DNA from: Gemmatimonadota bacterium
GTDB taxonomy: Bacteria; Latescibacterota; UBA2968; UBA8231
NCBI GenBank assembly: GCA_028875335.1
Contig: JAPPEF010000042.1
Span: forward strand, 1-16,848
Direction: 5' to 3'
Length of the DNA: 16,848 bases
Part shown: positions 7,313 through 14,527 of the stretch, piece after piece
Layout: each line of letters opens with the position of its first letter
Numbering within the stretch: position 1 is the stretch's first letter
The notes under the pieces: model-generated
Seen by the model: only the letters and a program-made list of their open reading frames with translations
Database searches by the model: none
What the model was told of the DNA's origin: nothing
Made by a program: the position numbers and the translations under genes

Positions 7313-7426
7313 AACATAGGTGCATAAAACATAGGGTTCGGGTGTTGTACAATCCAAGAAGCAGACGGGCGTTTACATTGACGATAAATGGCGCAGTCTG
7401 TATATTAACTTAACTATTTTTAACAA
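7313..7426 (-). promoter_or_regulatory. Candidate uvrA promoter region with a direct repeat
   Basis: Two possible minus-strand sigma-70 pairs exist. One is TTGTTA (7426-7421) with TATACA (7404-7399), spacer 16, overlapping the rightward -10 box. The other is TTGGAT (7357-7352) with TATGTT (7333-7328), spacer 18. A 10-base direct repeat, CCTATGTTTT on this strand, occurs twice 15 bases apart (7311-7320 and 7326-7335), and an 8-base palindrome TTGTACAA lies at 7345-7352. These could be regulator sites. None matches a LexA box I recognise. Weak evidence overall. Confidence 0.3.
7378..7406 (+). promoter_or_regulatory. Near-consensus sigma-70 promoter for the tolC-like/mlaC/RND operon
   Basis: TTGACG at 7378-7383, a 17-base spacer, then TATATT at 7401-7406, predicting transcription from about 7413 and a leader of about 88 bases. 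An imperfect inverted repeat TAACTT/AAGTTA (7406-7411/7425-7430) overlaps the start point and might be an operator. The tRNA-Gly gene at the right end has the same two hexamers and the same spacing, which strengthens both calls. Confidence 0.65.
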
Positions 7427-7500
7427 GTTAGAAAAATAATGACAGACCCGCGCTATCACCGCGAATTCCGCCTCTTCCGCTGCTGAGATTTCCCATTGGC

Positions 7501-8865
7501 ATGCAAATTTGCGCTCCCTTATGGCTGGGGGTTTGCGTCCTCGCCATGTGCTTGCCCACCCGCCTGGCCCGCGCCCAAATGCCCGACAAGCACTGGACGC
7601 TGACTGAGCTTATCAACCGCGCCTTGGACCGCGATGGCGAGGTTGCGAGTGGCCGCTGGAAGGTCGAGTCGGCTGACGCCCGTCGCCGCCAAGCTGCGGC
7701 CGCTAAAATTCTTCCCCGCCTGCGCATCGACAGCAAAAGCGGACTAGTCCCAGACGCGATGGGTAGCGTGTTTAACCCGCCCTCTGATACCACGGGGTTC
7801 CGATCGTTGGGGCCTTTTGCGCGCGCCGAGTTGCAATTTGTGCAGCCGCTCTATCCCTTTAGCCTCGGCCGCCATTTAAACGAGGCCGCCACCCGAGGGG
7901 TCGATGTGGAGCAGTCCGACCTGTCGCAGACCCAGTTGGACGTGGTCTTTGCCGTCAAGGAGCTGTACTACGGACTGCTGTTGGCTCAAGACCTAAACGA
8001 CTTGGCGCAGCGCGTGAGCGATGAGCTGGCTAGCAGAGCCGAGGAACTGGATGACGACCCCTCGCTCTCGTCGTCCGACCGCTACAAGCTGCGGTTGGCC
8101 CAGCTCGATTTGGCCGTGCAGCAGCGCGAGGTCGGCGACCAATTGGCCTTGGCGCGGTCGGCGCTGGCTTGGCGCACGGGCCTGCCCAGCGATGCGCCGC
8201 TCCTGCTCCGGGCCGAGCGGCTCGCGCCGGTGGTGGCCTCAGTTCCGTCCCTAGACGATCTAATCGCACAGGCCCTCGACCTGCGGCCGGAATGGCGCAA
8301 GTTGCAAGCGGGTCTCGCCGCCAAACAGGCCCTCGCGCAAGCGGCCCGCGCCGCTTATCAGCCCCAAGTGTTCGTCAGCGGCGGCTTGCGCTACGCCGTG
8401 GCCCCTGGGCGCACGGACCAGCGGAACCCATTTGTCAAAGACGAGTTCAACTTTTTCAACGGCGGCGTCTTTATCGGGGTGCGGCAATCATTGGAATGGC
8501 ACTTGTTGGCTGCGGATGTAGATAGGGCGCGCGCTGAATACCGCGCGCTCGAAGTGCGCGTACCGAGTGCGCAGGAGGGGATCCGCTTGGATGTCCGCCG
8601 CGCCTATTTGGACTATCGCCGCGCTGATCGCGATTTGCAAGATGCGCGCAAGAGTCGGCAATTGGCCCGGCAGTGGCTGCGGGAAGCCCGCGACGATTTT
8701 GAGTTCGACCCGCAGACCATCGGCGAATTGATCGCCGCTTTTGAGACTTGGGCCCGCCGCGAACAAGCCCACGGCGAAGCTCTGTACGACTTCAACCTCA
8801 GCGTCGCCCGCCTCGAAAAGGCCACGGGTGGCGTCGAACTGATCCCACGCGATGAAGCTCCTTAG
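7501..8865 (+). CDS. TolC-like outer membrane efflux protein
   Basis: A 454-residue outer membrane factor, expected to form a trimeric beta-barrel with a long alpha-helical tunnel through the periplasm. Residues 1-26 are a signal peptide ending ARA before Gln27. The mature part shows the two-fold helical repeat of the OEP family: first half about 30-240 with long heptad-like helices (DLAQRVSDELASRAEELDDD), second half about 245-445, with a barrel-like segment near VFVSGGLRYAV and a closing LDVRRAYLDYRRADRDLQDA helix. Length is normal. It is first in a five-gene operon and overlaps the next gene by 14 bases. No membrane-fusion protein or ABC exporter is nearby, which is unusual for TolC. Its neighbours handle lipids, so it may be the outer membrane exit for a lipid or hydrophobic cargo. 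The ribosome site before ATG 7501 is weak. Confidence 0.85.
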   Translation: MQICAPLWLGVCVLAMCLPTRLARAQMPDKHWTLTELINRALDRDGEVASGRWKVESADARRRQAAAAKILPRLRIDSKSGLVPDAMGSVFNPPSDTTGFRSLGPFARAELQFVQPLYPFSLGRHLNEAATRGVDVEQSDLSQTQLDVVFAVKELYYGLLLAQDLNDLAQRVSDELASRAEELDDDPSLSSSDRYKLRLAQLDLAVQQREVGDQLALARSALAWRTGLPSDAPLLLRAERLAPVVASVPSLDDLIAQALDLRPEWRKLQAGLAAKQALAQAARAAYQPQVFVSGGLRYAVAPGRTDQRNPFVKDEFNFFNGGVFIGVRQSLEWHLLAADVDRARAEYRALEVRVPSAQEGIRLDVRRAYLDYRRADRDLQDARKSRQLARQWLREARDDFEFDPQTIGELIAAFETWARREQAHGEALYDFNLSVARLEKATGGVELIPRDEAP

Positions 8866-10129
8866 CGCAGTCGTGCTGTTGGCGTTGGCCAACCCAAGTG
8901 ACGGAAGGGCCGATGCGGCTTGGGCGACGGCAACCGTGGCGCGGCTGAACGCGCTGCTAGAGGCACCCAACAGCGAGCGTGCTGGCGCGGCTGACCGCCT
9001 AGTGAGCGAGCACTTGGCCGTGGACGAGTTTGCTGAGATGACCTTTGGCGACTATCTCGAAAAATCGCTGGACGCATACAGGGGTTTGCTATCTAGCCCG
9101 CGCTTTACACACCTCGTCGATCACTATCGCAGCCGACTCGCTAGGGCCTATCAGCACCGCCTCAGCGCCGACTTGGCCGTCCAGCTCGCTTCCCCGGATT
9201 GGCGCGGCTTGCGCTTGGATAGTCTCGAAGTGAATGGCCAGCGGGGCCGTGCGCAGCTTCGCGCGTTATTTGCCACTCGCTCGCTCGGCGTGGAGGCCGA
9301 CTTGATTTTCGCAGACGGAACTTGGAAAATTGCCGAGTTGAAGATCGATGGCAGGCCCGTTTCCAGCCACTATCGGCGTCGCTACCAGTCGCTGATCGAT
9401 AGAGAACATTCGCCGCCAGTGCTGGAGGCCCAACTCGCCGAACGCGAGTTTGTCGTTCTCGAAGACTTCGCCGCTACTTGGGATGGGTCGCAGCCCATGG
9501 AATGGGGGCCGTGGAAGAAAAAGGATCGCCAGAAACCCGTGCTCTACCGAGTAGAGGGTCGCCCTCGGCGCTACATGGCGGCACGCGATTCGAGCCATTC
9601 GGTCATCGTGGGAAAATTCGTCCACTGGAATCCCCGTCAGTACCCGATTATGACCTGGTGCTGGCGAGCTGCGGCCTTGCCGCTGGGCGGCAACGAGTTT
9701 CTCGACGATGCCAACGACAGTGCGGCCGGCCTGTACGTCATCTTCTCCAAGAATTGGCTGGGAGTGCCCAAACAACTCAAATACGTGTGGAGCACGACTT
9801 TGCCCGAAGGCACGGTGGGGCGGCGCGACAAGCTGTTCCGGCCTTGGTTCTTCGTCGTCGAAAGCGGCGCGGCCAATTTGGGCAAATGGACCTTTGAGGT
9901 CGTCGACTTGGAAAAGCACCACCGAGAAAAGTTAGGCGGCCGGCCGGCCAAGCGCACCATTGGCTTGGGGCTGCTGACAGACGCCAACTCGACCCGTTCG
10001 TACGCCGAAGCGTACTACGCAGATTTGCGCGTGTGGACGCGCCAAGCCTTTGACGGCGGGCGCGTTGTCAATCACTGCGGCGGACTTCCCGTCTCCAACG
10101 GCGCGTACTCAGGGGAGAATTCACCATGA
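8852..10129 (+). CDS. Secreted fusion: MlaC-like lipid-binding domain plus DUF3047
   Basis: A 425-residue exported protein. A signal peptide covers about residues 1-20. Residues about 22-190 resemble a divergent MlaC/Ttg2D phospholipid-binding fold: SPRFTHLVDHYRSRLARAY in the helical part and DGTWKIAELKIDGRPVSSHY with the typical late strand and helix. Residues about 200-395 match DUF3047, a family of unknown function: MTWCWRAAALP (267-277), NDSAAGLYVIF (288-298), LKYVWSTTLPEGT (309-321), PWFFVVESGA (331-340) and LTDANSTRSYAEAYYADL (375-392). The start ATG lies inside the end of the tolC-like gene with no strong ribosome site, so translation is probably coupled. It ends in an ATGA overlap with the next gene, another MlaC. 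A role as a periplasmic lipid carrier or adaptor is inferred, not shown. Confidence 0.8.
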   Translation: MKLLSAVVLLALANPSDGRADAAWATATVARLNALLEAPNSERAGAADRLVSEHLAVDEFAEMTFGDYLEKSLDAYRGLLSSPRFTHLVDHYRSRLARAYQHRLSADLAVQLASPDWRGLRLDSLEVNGQRGRAQLRALFATRSLGVEADLIFADGTWKIAELKIDGRPVSSHYRRRYQSLIDREHSPPVLEAQLAEREFVVLEDFAATWDGSQPMEWGPWKKKDRQKPVLYRVEGRPRRYMAARDSSHSVIVGKFVHWNPRQYPIMTWCWRAAALPLGGNEFLDDANDSAAGLYVIFSKNWLGVPKQLKYVWSTTLPEGTVGRRDKLFRPWFFVVESGAANLGKWTFEVVDLEKHHREKLGGRPAKRTIGLGLLTDANSTRSYAEAYYADLRVWTRQAFDGGRVVNHCGGLPVSNGAYSGENSP

Positions 10130-10755
10130 AAACGCTATGGTGCGCCGCGTGGGGCGTCCTCTGCATCGCGGTAGCTGCCAGCGCGACCGACGATCCCATC
10201 GCCTTCCTCAAGAGTCACGACGCCGAGGTGCAGGCCATACTCACCGAGACTCCGACCGATTCGCTGCCTCCGGCCGTGCGGGAAGAGATCAAGAAGCACA
10301 TCAACGCGGCCTTTGACTTTCGGGAATTGAGCCGTCTCGCCTTGGGGGATTACTGGGCAGACCGCTCCCCGGCCGAGCGCGACCACTTCGCCGAGACCTT
10401 CAGCAGCATCATCCGCGAGCAGAATTTCGATAGTTTCTCCCGCTACTACCGCGAGGGCGAGATTCGCTACGAGTCGGCCGAGGTGCAAGAGGACGCCGCC
10501 GTCGTCCAAGCGCTGGTGCCCGTGCGGGACGAGGAAATAGAGATCGAGTACAAGCTCCATCGGGTGGAGGGTGTGTGGAGGATATACGACTTGGTCATTG
10601 ACGGCATCAGCACGGCCGAGGGCAACAGGCGACGCTATGCCCGCTACATCGAAAAAAATGGCTACGAGAAGCTAATCGTTCAGCTCGACAAGCAGTTGGC
10701 CCGCCTGCGTGAAGCGATTCTCTCGCCGCCTTCAGGTGGTGCAACCGAGGATTAA
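10126..10755 (+). CDS. MlaC/HpnM-family periplasmic lipid-binding protein
   Basis: A 209-residue protein with a signal peptide (about 1-20, ending ASA) and a full MlaC domain. Landmarks are FDFRELSRLALGDYW (65-79), ERDHFAETFSSIIRE in the next helix, and GVWRIYDLVIDGIS near residues 154-167, followed by an RYARYIEKNGY helix. MlaC proteins hold a phospholipid in the periplasm. HpnM, of the same family, pairs with the RND transporter HpnN in hopanoid transport. Here an HpnN-like transporter follows nine bases downstream, making the HpnM/HpnN analogy more apt than the Mla ABC system, whose MlaEF genes are absent. AGGGGAG eight bases before the ATG is a good ribosome site, and the start overlaps the upstream stop (ATGA). 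Cargo is unknown. Confidence 0.88.
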   Translation: MKTLWCAAWGVLCIAVAASATDDPIAFLKSHDAEVQAILTETPTDSLPPAVREEIKKHINAAFDFRELSRLALGDYWADRSPAERDHFAETFSSIIREQNFDSFSRYYREGEIRYESAEVQEDAAVVQALVPVRDEEIEIEYKLHRVEGVWRIYDLVIDGISTAEGNRRRYARYIEKNGYEKLIVQLDKQLARLREAILSPPSGGATED

Positions 10756-10764
10756 CCCTCCGCC

Positions 10765-13158
10765 ATGCCCATAAGCCACCAGCGCTTGGTTCGCTACATC
10801 TACCACCACTACATCGGCATAATTGCGCTGGCCACGATACTGTCGGTATTTGCCGGGTTCTTCGCTGCCAAGCTGGCCGGAAACATCAAGACCGACTTCG
10901 CCGACCTGCTGTCCGACGACTACGTCAGCGTCCAGGAACTCAACCGCATCAAGGCCCGCATTGGCGGCATCGCTCCGCTGATGATCGTCATTACCAGCGA
11001 CGATTTGGACGCGGCCGTTTCCTTCATGCAGGTCTTGGCCGATTCGCTTGAACACAGCTCGCTGATCAGCTCGGTGAGCCGCCTCGACAGCAAAAAGGGT
11101 CTGCTCGAAAAAAACCGGCTGCTCTACATGGACTTAGAGGACCTGCGAGAAGTCAACCGCCGCCTCGACGAGCACATAGAGTTGCAAAAGCTCAAGCAGT
11201 CGCCGCTCTACTTCGCTTTTGACGACGAGGAAGAGCAGGTGCTCGATTTTTCGGATATCGAGGCCAAGTACCAGCAGGACGGCGCGGTGGTCCCAAAGCA
11301 ATATCGCCAGTACTTCATCACAAAAGAGGGCAACGGCGTCATCCTCCGCCTCTATCCGGCCGGGCTCACTACGGATGTCGCCTTCTCGCAGGACCTGATC
11401 GACCATATCGACCAGACCATTGCCGCCATCGGCCCAGAGCGCTTCCACCCAAGTATCGAATGCGTGTACAAGGGCAGTTTCCAAAACAGCGCCAACCAAT
11501 TCACGATCATTATCCGCGACCTCAAGTCAACGGCCTTGTACAGCATCGTCGGCGTGCTGCTGCTCATCACCCTGTTCTTCCGCCAAGTAGTTGGCTCGCT
11601 CTTCATCACCTTGCCATTGATGATGAGCCTAACTTGGACTTTTGGCGTCACCTACTTGGCCATCGGCAGTCTCAACATGATCACCGTGGGGCTGTTCGCC
11701 ATCCTCTTTGGGCTGGGCATCGACTTTGGCATCCACATCTTCGCTCGCTACCGCGAGGCCCACCGCCGAGGCATGGACATCGAACAGGCCCTGACCGTGA
11801 CTGTCCGGTACACGGGCAAGGCTCTGGCGACGACGGCGGTCACTACCTCGATCGCCTTCTATTCGCTGCTGTTGACGGATTTTAAGGGCTTTTCGGAGTT
11901 CGGCTTTATCGTCGGCACCGGTATTCTCTTCTCGCTGGTGGCCATGGTCGCGATATGCCCGGCCTTCATCGTCCTCGCCGAGCGCCTGCGGTTGGTCATC
12001 CCCATCCGCAAGCGCAGCGTCCTGTGGCGCACAGGTCGCTATCCAAAGCCTTGGGCCACCTTGCTGATAGGCGCGGTGATCACTGGGTACTCGCTATACC
12101 ACCTCGGCGATTTGGAATTTGAATACGACTTCAGCAAGCTCAAGCCCGCGCCGCCACCCAACATCAACAAGGGCAGCCTGCCCCAGAGCCTGAAGGAAGG
12201 CCGCTCGCCAGCCATCGTCCTGACCGAAAGCTACGACGAGGCCATGGAGGTGGTTCGCACGGTCGAAGCTATCAAGGCCACCAACGGCGACTCCTCCACG
12301 GTCCTCAATGTCAAGAGCGTGTACTCCGCACTGCCGCAAGACCAAGACGCCAAGCTGGCGCTCATCGCCGACATCCGCGCTTTGCTCGACCGAGAAGAAG
12401 GCCTGTTCAGCGAGAGCGAGCGGGCGAAGCTGGACTCGCTGCGCCCGTACCTCGACGTGGAGAAGCTCACGCTCTACGATCTGCCCGCGGACTTGACCAA
12501 CGAATTCAAGGACAAGGAGGGCAACATCCTCAACTTCGTGGCGATCAACGCCTCGGTCGAGCTCAAGGACGGGAAAGACGCCATCCGCTTTGCCGAGGAA
12601 ATCAGCCACATAGAAACGCCGACGGGCAAGACCTACATAGCTTCTAGCTCGCACATTATCGTCGCCGAAATGCTCAAGGTCATGCTCGAGGACAGCCCCC
12701 TCGCCGTGATCCTCACGCTCGTGGTCGTCGCGGTGGTGCTGCTCATCGACTTGCGAAGTTTCGTCGATACTCTGCTGGTACTCACGCCGCTTTTAAACGC
12801 CTTAGTGTGGGTTGTGGGCTTCATGTATGTGTTTGACATCAAGCTCAACCTCTACAATATGGTCGCCTTCCCGACGATCATCGGCATGGGCATTGACAAC
12901 AGCGTCCACATCTTCCACCGCTACCAAGAAGTTGGTCGCGGCTCGCTGCGCTTGGTATTGCGCACGACCGGGCTCGCGCTGTTGGCTACGTCGCTGACGA
13001 CGATGGTCGGCTTCTCGGGATTGGTGCCGGCCATCCACCCGGCGCTCACGTCGATTGGCGTGCTCTCACTGGTGGGCTTGGGGTCCTGTTTTATCACGTC
13101 CGTCACTCTGCTGCCGGCCCTGCTGCAAATCCGCGAGCGCCGCACTGAGAAGCTCTAG
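10765..13158 (+). CDS. RND/MMPL-family lipid transporter (HpnN-like)
   Basis: A 797-residue inner membrane protein with the twofold RND plan. There is one TM helix near 16-36, a periplasmic domain (about 40-255), five TM helices (about 257-405), a second half starting with a TM near 428-446, a second periplasmic domain (about 450-640), and five more TM helices (about 645-787), twelve in all. The proton-relay aspartates of the MMPL group are present in matching positions: D320 in GLGIDFGIHIFARYRE and D711 in GMGIDNSVHIFHRYQE. That sequence style is closest to HpnN and related lipid exporters rather than to AcrB, which is larger. It sits after a MlaC gene, suggesting that the carrier exchanges lipid with it. 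It probably uses the proton gradient to move a hydrophobic substrate. Confidence 0.9.
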   Translation: MPISHQRLVRYIYHHYIGIIALATILSVFAGFFAAKLAGNIKTDFADLLSDDYVSVQELNRIKARIGGIAPLMIVITSDDLDAAVSFMQVLADSLEHSSLISSVSRLDSKKGLLEKNRLLYMDLEDLREVNRRLDEHIELQKLKQSPLYFAFDDEEEQVLDFSDIEAKYQQDGAVVPKQYRQYFITKEGNGVILRLYPAGLTTDVAFSQDLIDHIDQTIAAIGPERFHPSIECVYKGSFQNSANQFTIIIRDLKSTALYSIVGVLLLITLFFRQVVGSLFITLPLMMSLTWTFGVTYLAIGSLNMITVGLFAILFGLGIDFGIHIFARYREAHRRGMDIEQALTVTVRYTGKALATTAVTTSIAFYSLLLTDFKGFSEFGFIVGTGILFSLVAMVAICPAFIVLAERLRLVIPIRKRSVLWRTGRYPKPWATLLIGAVITGYSLYHLGDLEFEYDFSKLKPAPPPNINKGSLPQSLKEGRSPAIVLTESYDEAMEVVRTVEAIKATNGDSSTVLNVKSVYSALPQDQDAKLALIADIRALLDREEGLFSESERAKLDSLRPYLDVEKLTLYDLPADLTNEFKDKEGNILNFVAINASVELKDGKDAIRFAEEISHIETPTGKTYIASSSHIIVAEMLKVMLEDSPLAVILTLVVVAVVLLIDLRSFVDTLLVLTPLLNALVWVVGFMYVFDIKLNLYNMVAFPTIIGMGIDNSVHIFHRYQEVGRGSLRLVLRTTGLALLATSLTTMVGFSGLVPAIHPALTSIGVLSLVGLGSCFITSVTLLPALLQIRERRTEKL

Positions 13159-13162
13159 CCCC

Positions 13163-14320
13163 ATGCGCGTCGGCATTGTAGGGGCGGGCATTTTCGGCTT
13201 GGCTGCGGCCCTGGAACTCAACCGGAGGGGCCATCAGGTCACCCTCTTCGAACGCGGCCCTATCCCCTGTCCAGATGCCTCCTCGACCGATGTGTCCAAA
13301 GTCATCCGCCGCACCAGCTACCCCGAGGAGACCTACCACGAGTTGGTCGAGCGGGCCGCGCATCAGTGGCGCCAGTGGCACGACCAGCTCAGCCGGGCCA
13401 TCTACTACCAGACTGGCAAGCTCAATATCTGGGGCGATTTGCCCGCCGACAGCCCGGCTCGCCGCGGCCTAGAGATGCTGCGCCAGCGGGGGAAGACGGT
13501 CGAAGTACTGAGCCCGACTCAGGTCCGCCAGCGCTTTCCCCAATTCGCCGTGCAGGACGACGATACGCTCTTTTACGATCCCTGGTCCGGCTATTTGCGC
13601 AGCGGTCAGGCCGTGGCTGATCTGGCCGATCTGGCCCGGGACCAGGGCGTTGCTATCCGTTCTCACACCCCGGTGCAGGCCATGGACGAGACCGACCGGG
13701 GTGTTCGTCTAGTCACTGGGGAAGAGCGGCCTCTATTCGGCCGCGTCGTGGTCGCCGCCGGTGCTTGGGTGGTGCGCCTTTTTCCCGAGTTAAAGGACCA
13801 TTTGCGCATAACGCGCCAGCAAATGGCCTTCTTGGTCCCGGCCAATCCCGAAATGTTCGTTCAGAAGGTGTTTCCCGTGTGGACGGCGCTGAGCTCCCAG
13901 GCGGCCTGGTACGGCTTTCCTCTGCTGCGCGAAGGGTACGTCAAAATCGCCGAGGACAGCAAAGTGGAACGCGCCGAGCCCGAGGCCGACCGCCAACCCA
14001 GCCCCTGCTTCTTCGACCAAGCCCGCGCCTTTGTCGCTCAGCGCTTACCCGCTCTGGAAGGGGCCCGATTGGTGGGGGGCCGCGCCTGCCTGTACACCAA
14101 TACGCCCGACGACCACTTTGTCATCGACTGGGCACCGGGGGCACAGGGGATTCTCATCGCCGGCTGTGGTAGCGGCCACGGCTTTAAATTCGGTGGCTCC
14201 ATTGGACCAGTTATAGCCGACGCCCTAGAGGACCGCAAAAACCCACTAGGAGATTTGTTCCGCCTTGGCCAGCGCTTTGCCAGCCCAGCGGATGGCACCT
14301 CAGATCCCTCTGTAAAATGA
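13163..14320 (+). CDS. FAD-dependent amine oxidase, monomeric sarcosine oxidase type
   Basis: A 385-residue flavoenzyme of the DAO family. The N-terminus is an ADP-binding Rossmann fold, GAGIFGLAAALELNRRGH (7-24), with E30 at the end of the second strand. VAAGAWV (197-203) is the usual second FAD contact. The C-terminal part has CLYTNTPDDHF (309-319) and SGHGFKF (337-343). In monomeric sarcosine oxidase the cysteine before YTNTPD carries the covalent flavin, so C309 is predicted to do so here. Relatives oxidise sarcosine, N-methyltryptophan or pipecolate, giving an imine and hydrogen peroxide. The substrate cannot be told. The start is ATG at 13163, four bases after the RND stop. The open frame extends upstream into the RND gene but only as a shadow. 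No signal peptide, so it is probably cytoplasmic. Confidence 0.88.
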   Translation: MRVGIVGAGIFGLAAALELNRRGHQVTLFERGPIPCPDASSTDVSKVIRRTSYPEETYHELVERAAHQWRQWHDQLSRAIYYQTGKLNIWGDLPADSPARRGLEMLRQRGKTVEVLSPTQVRQRFPQFAVQDDDTLFYDPWSGYLRSGQAVADLADLARDQGVAIRSHTPVQAMDETDRGVRLVTGEERPLFGRVVVAAGAWVVRLFPELKDHLRITRQQMAFLVPANPEMFVQKVFPVWTALSSQAAWYGFPLLREGYVKIAEDSKVERAEPEADRQPSPCFFDQARAFVAQRLPALEGARLVGGRACLYTNTPDDHFVIDWAPGAQGILIAGCGSGHGFKFGGSIGPVIADALEDRKNPLGDLFRLGQRFASPADGTSDPSVK

Positions 14321-14387
14321 GCCGACGCAAGCCCGCGCCAGCTTTTCTCAATGGGGGTTTTAGCTATATTGAAATGGAGGTCGAGGC

Positions 14388-14394
14388 AAAAAAA
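14388..14394 (-). terminator. T-tract after tRNA-Gly
   Basis: Seven consecutive T residues on the minus strand directly follow the encoded CCA of the tRNA. No separate hairpin precedes it, so it may only promote release or mark the processing region. Confidence 0.3.
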
Positions 14395-14470
14395 TGGAGC
14401 GAGAGACGGGACTCGAACCCGCGACAACCACGTTGGCAACGTGGAGCTCTACCAACTGAGCTACTCTCGC
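14395..14470 (-). tRNA. tRNA-Gly (anticodon GCC)
   Basis: A 76-base cloverleaf including an encoded CCA. Acceptor arms GCGAGAG/CTCTCGC pair fully. The D stem is GCTC/GAGC, the anticodon stem CCACG/CGTGG encloses loop TTGCCAA with anticodon GCC, the variable loop is five bases, and the T stem GCGGG/CCCGT (one G-T pair) encloses TTCGAGT. The discriminator base is T, as expected for bacterial tRNA-Gly. The gene lies alone between a plus-strand operon and a plus-strand lipoprotein gene, with its own promoter to the right. Confidence 0.97.
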
Positions 14471-14498
14471 TCGAAAACCACTCGCTATGGAAGGAAAA

Positions 14499-14527
14499 AA
14501 TATAACCATGCCCCATATAAGCGTCAA
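14499..14527 (-). promoter_or_regulatory. Near-consensus sigma-70 promoter for tRNA-Gly
   Basis: On the minus strand TTGACG (14527-14522), a 17-base spacer, then TATATT (14504-14499), predicting a start near 14492 and a short leader to the tRNA 5' end at 14470. It overlaps the ribosome-binding region and start codon (14508) of the divergent lipoprotein gene. The hexamers and spacing are identical to the promoter at 7378. Confidence 0.65.

Noticed and set aside
7501..8865. Type I secretion or drug-efflux system based on the TolC-like protein
   Set aside because: No membrane-fusion protein, no ABC exporter and no RTX-type substrate nearby; the transporter is of the lipid-type MMPL group, not AcrB.
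13055..13162. Upstream extension of the flavin oxidase frame
   Set aside because: It overlaps the RND transporter's last helix, while the ATG at 13163 begins directly with the Rossmann strand.
14317..14505. Open frame covering the tRNA region, translating to a peptide with ERRDSNPRQPRWQRGALP
   Set aside because: This is the classic false protein produced by reading antisense through a tRNA gene. The tRNA-Gly explains the sequence.
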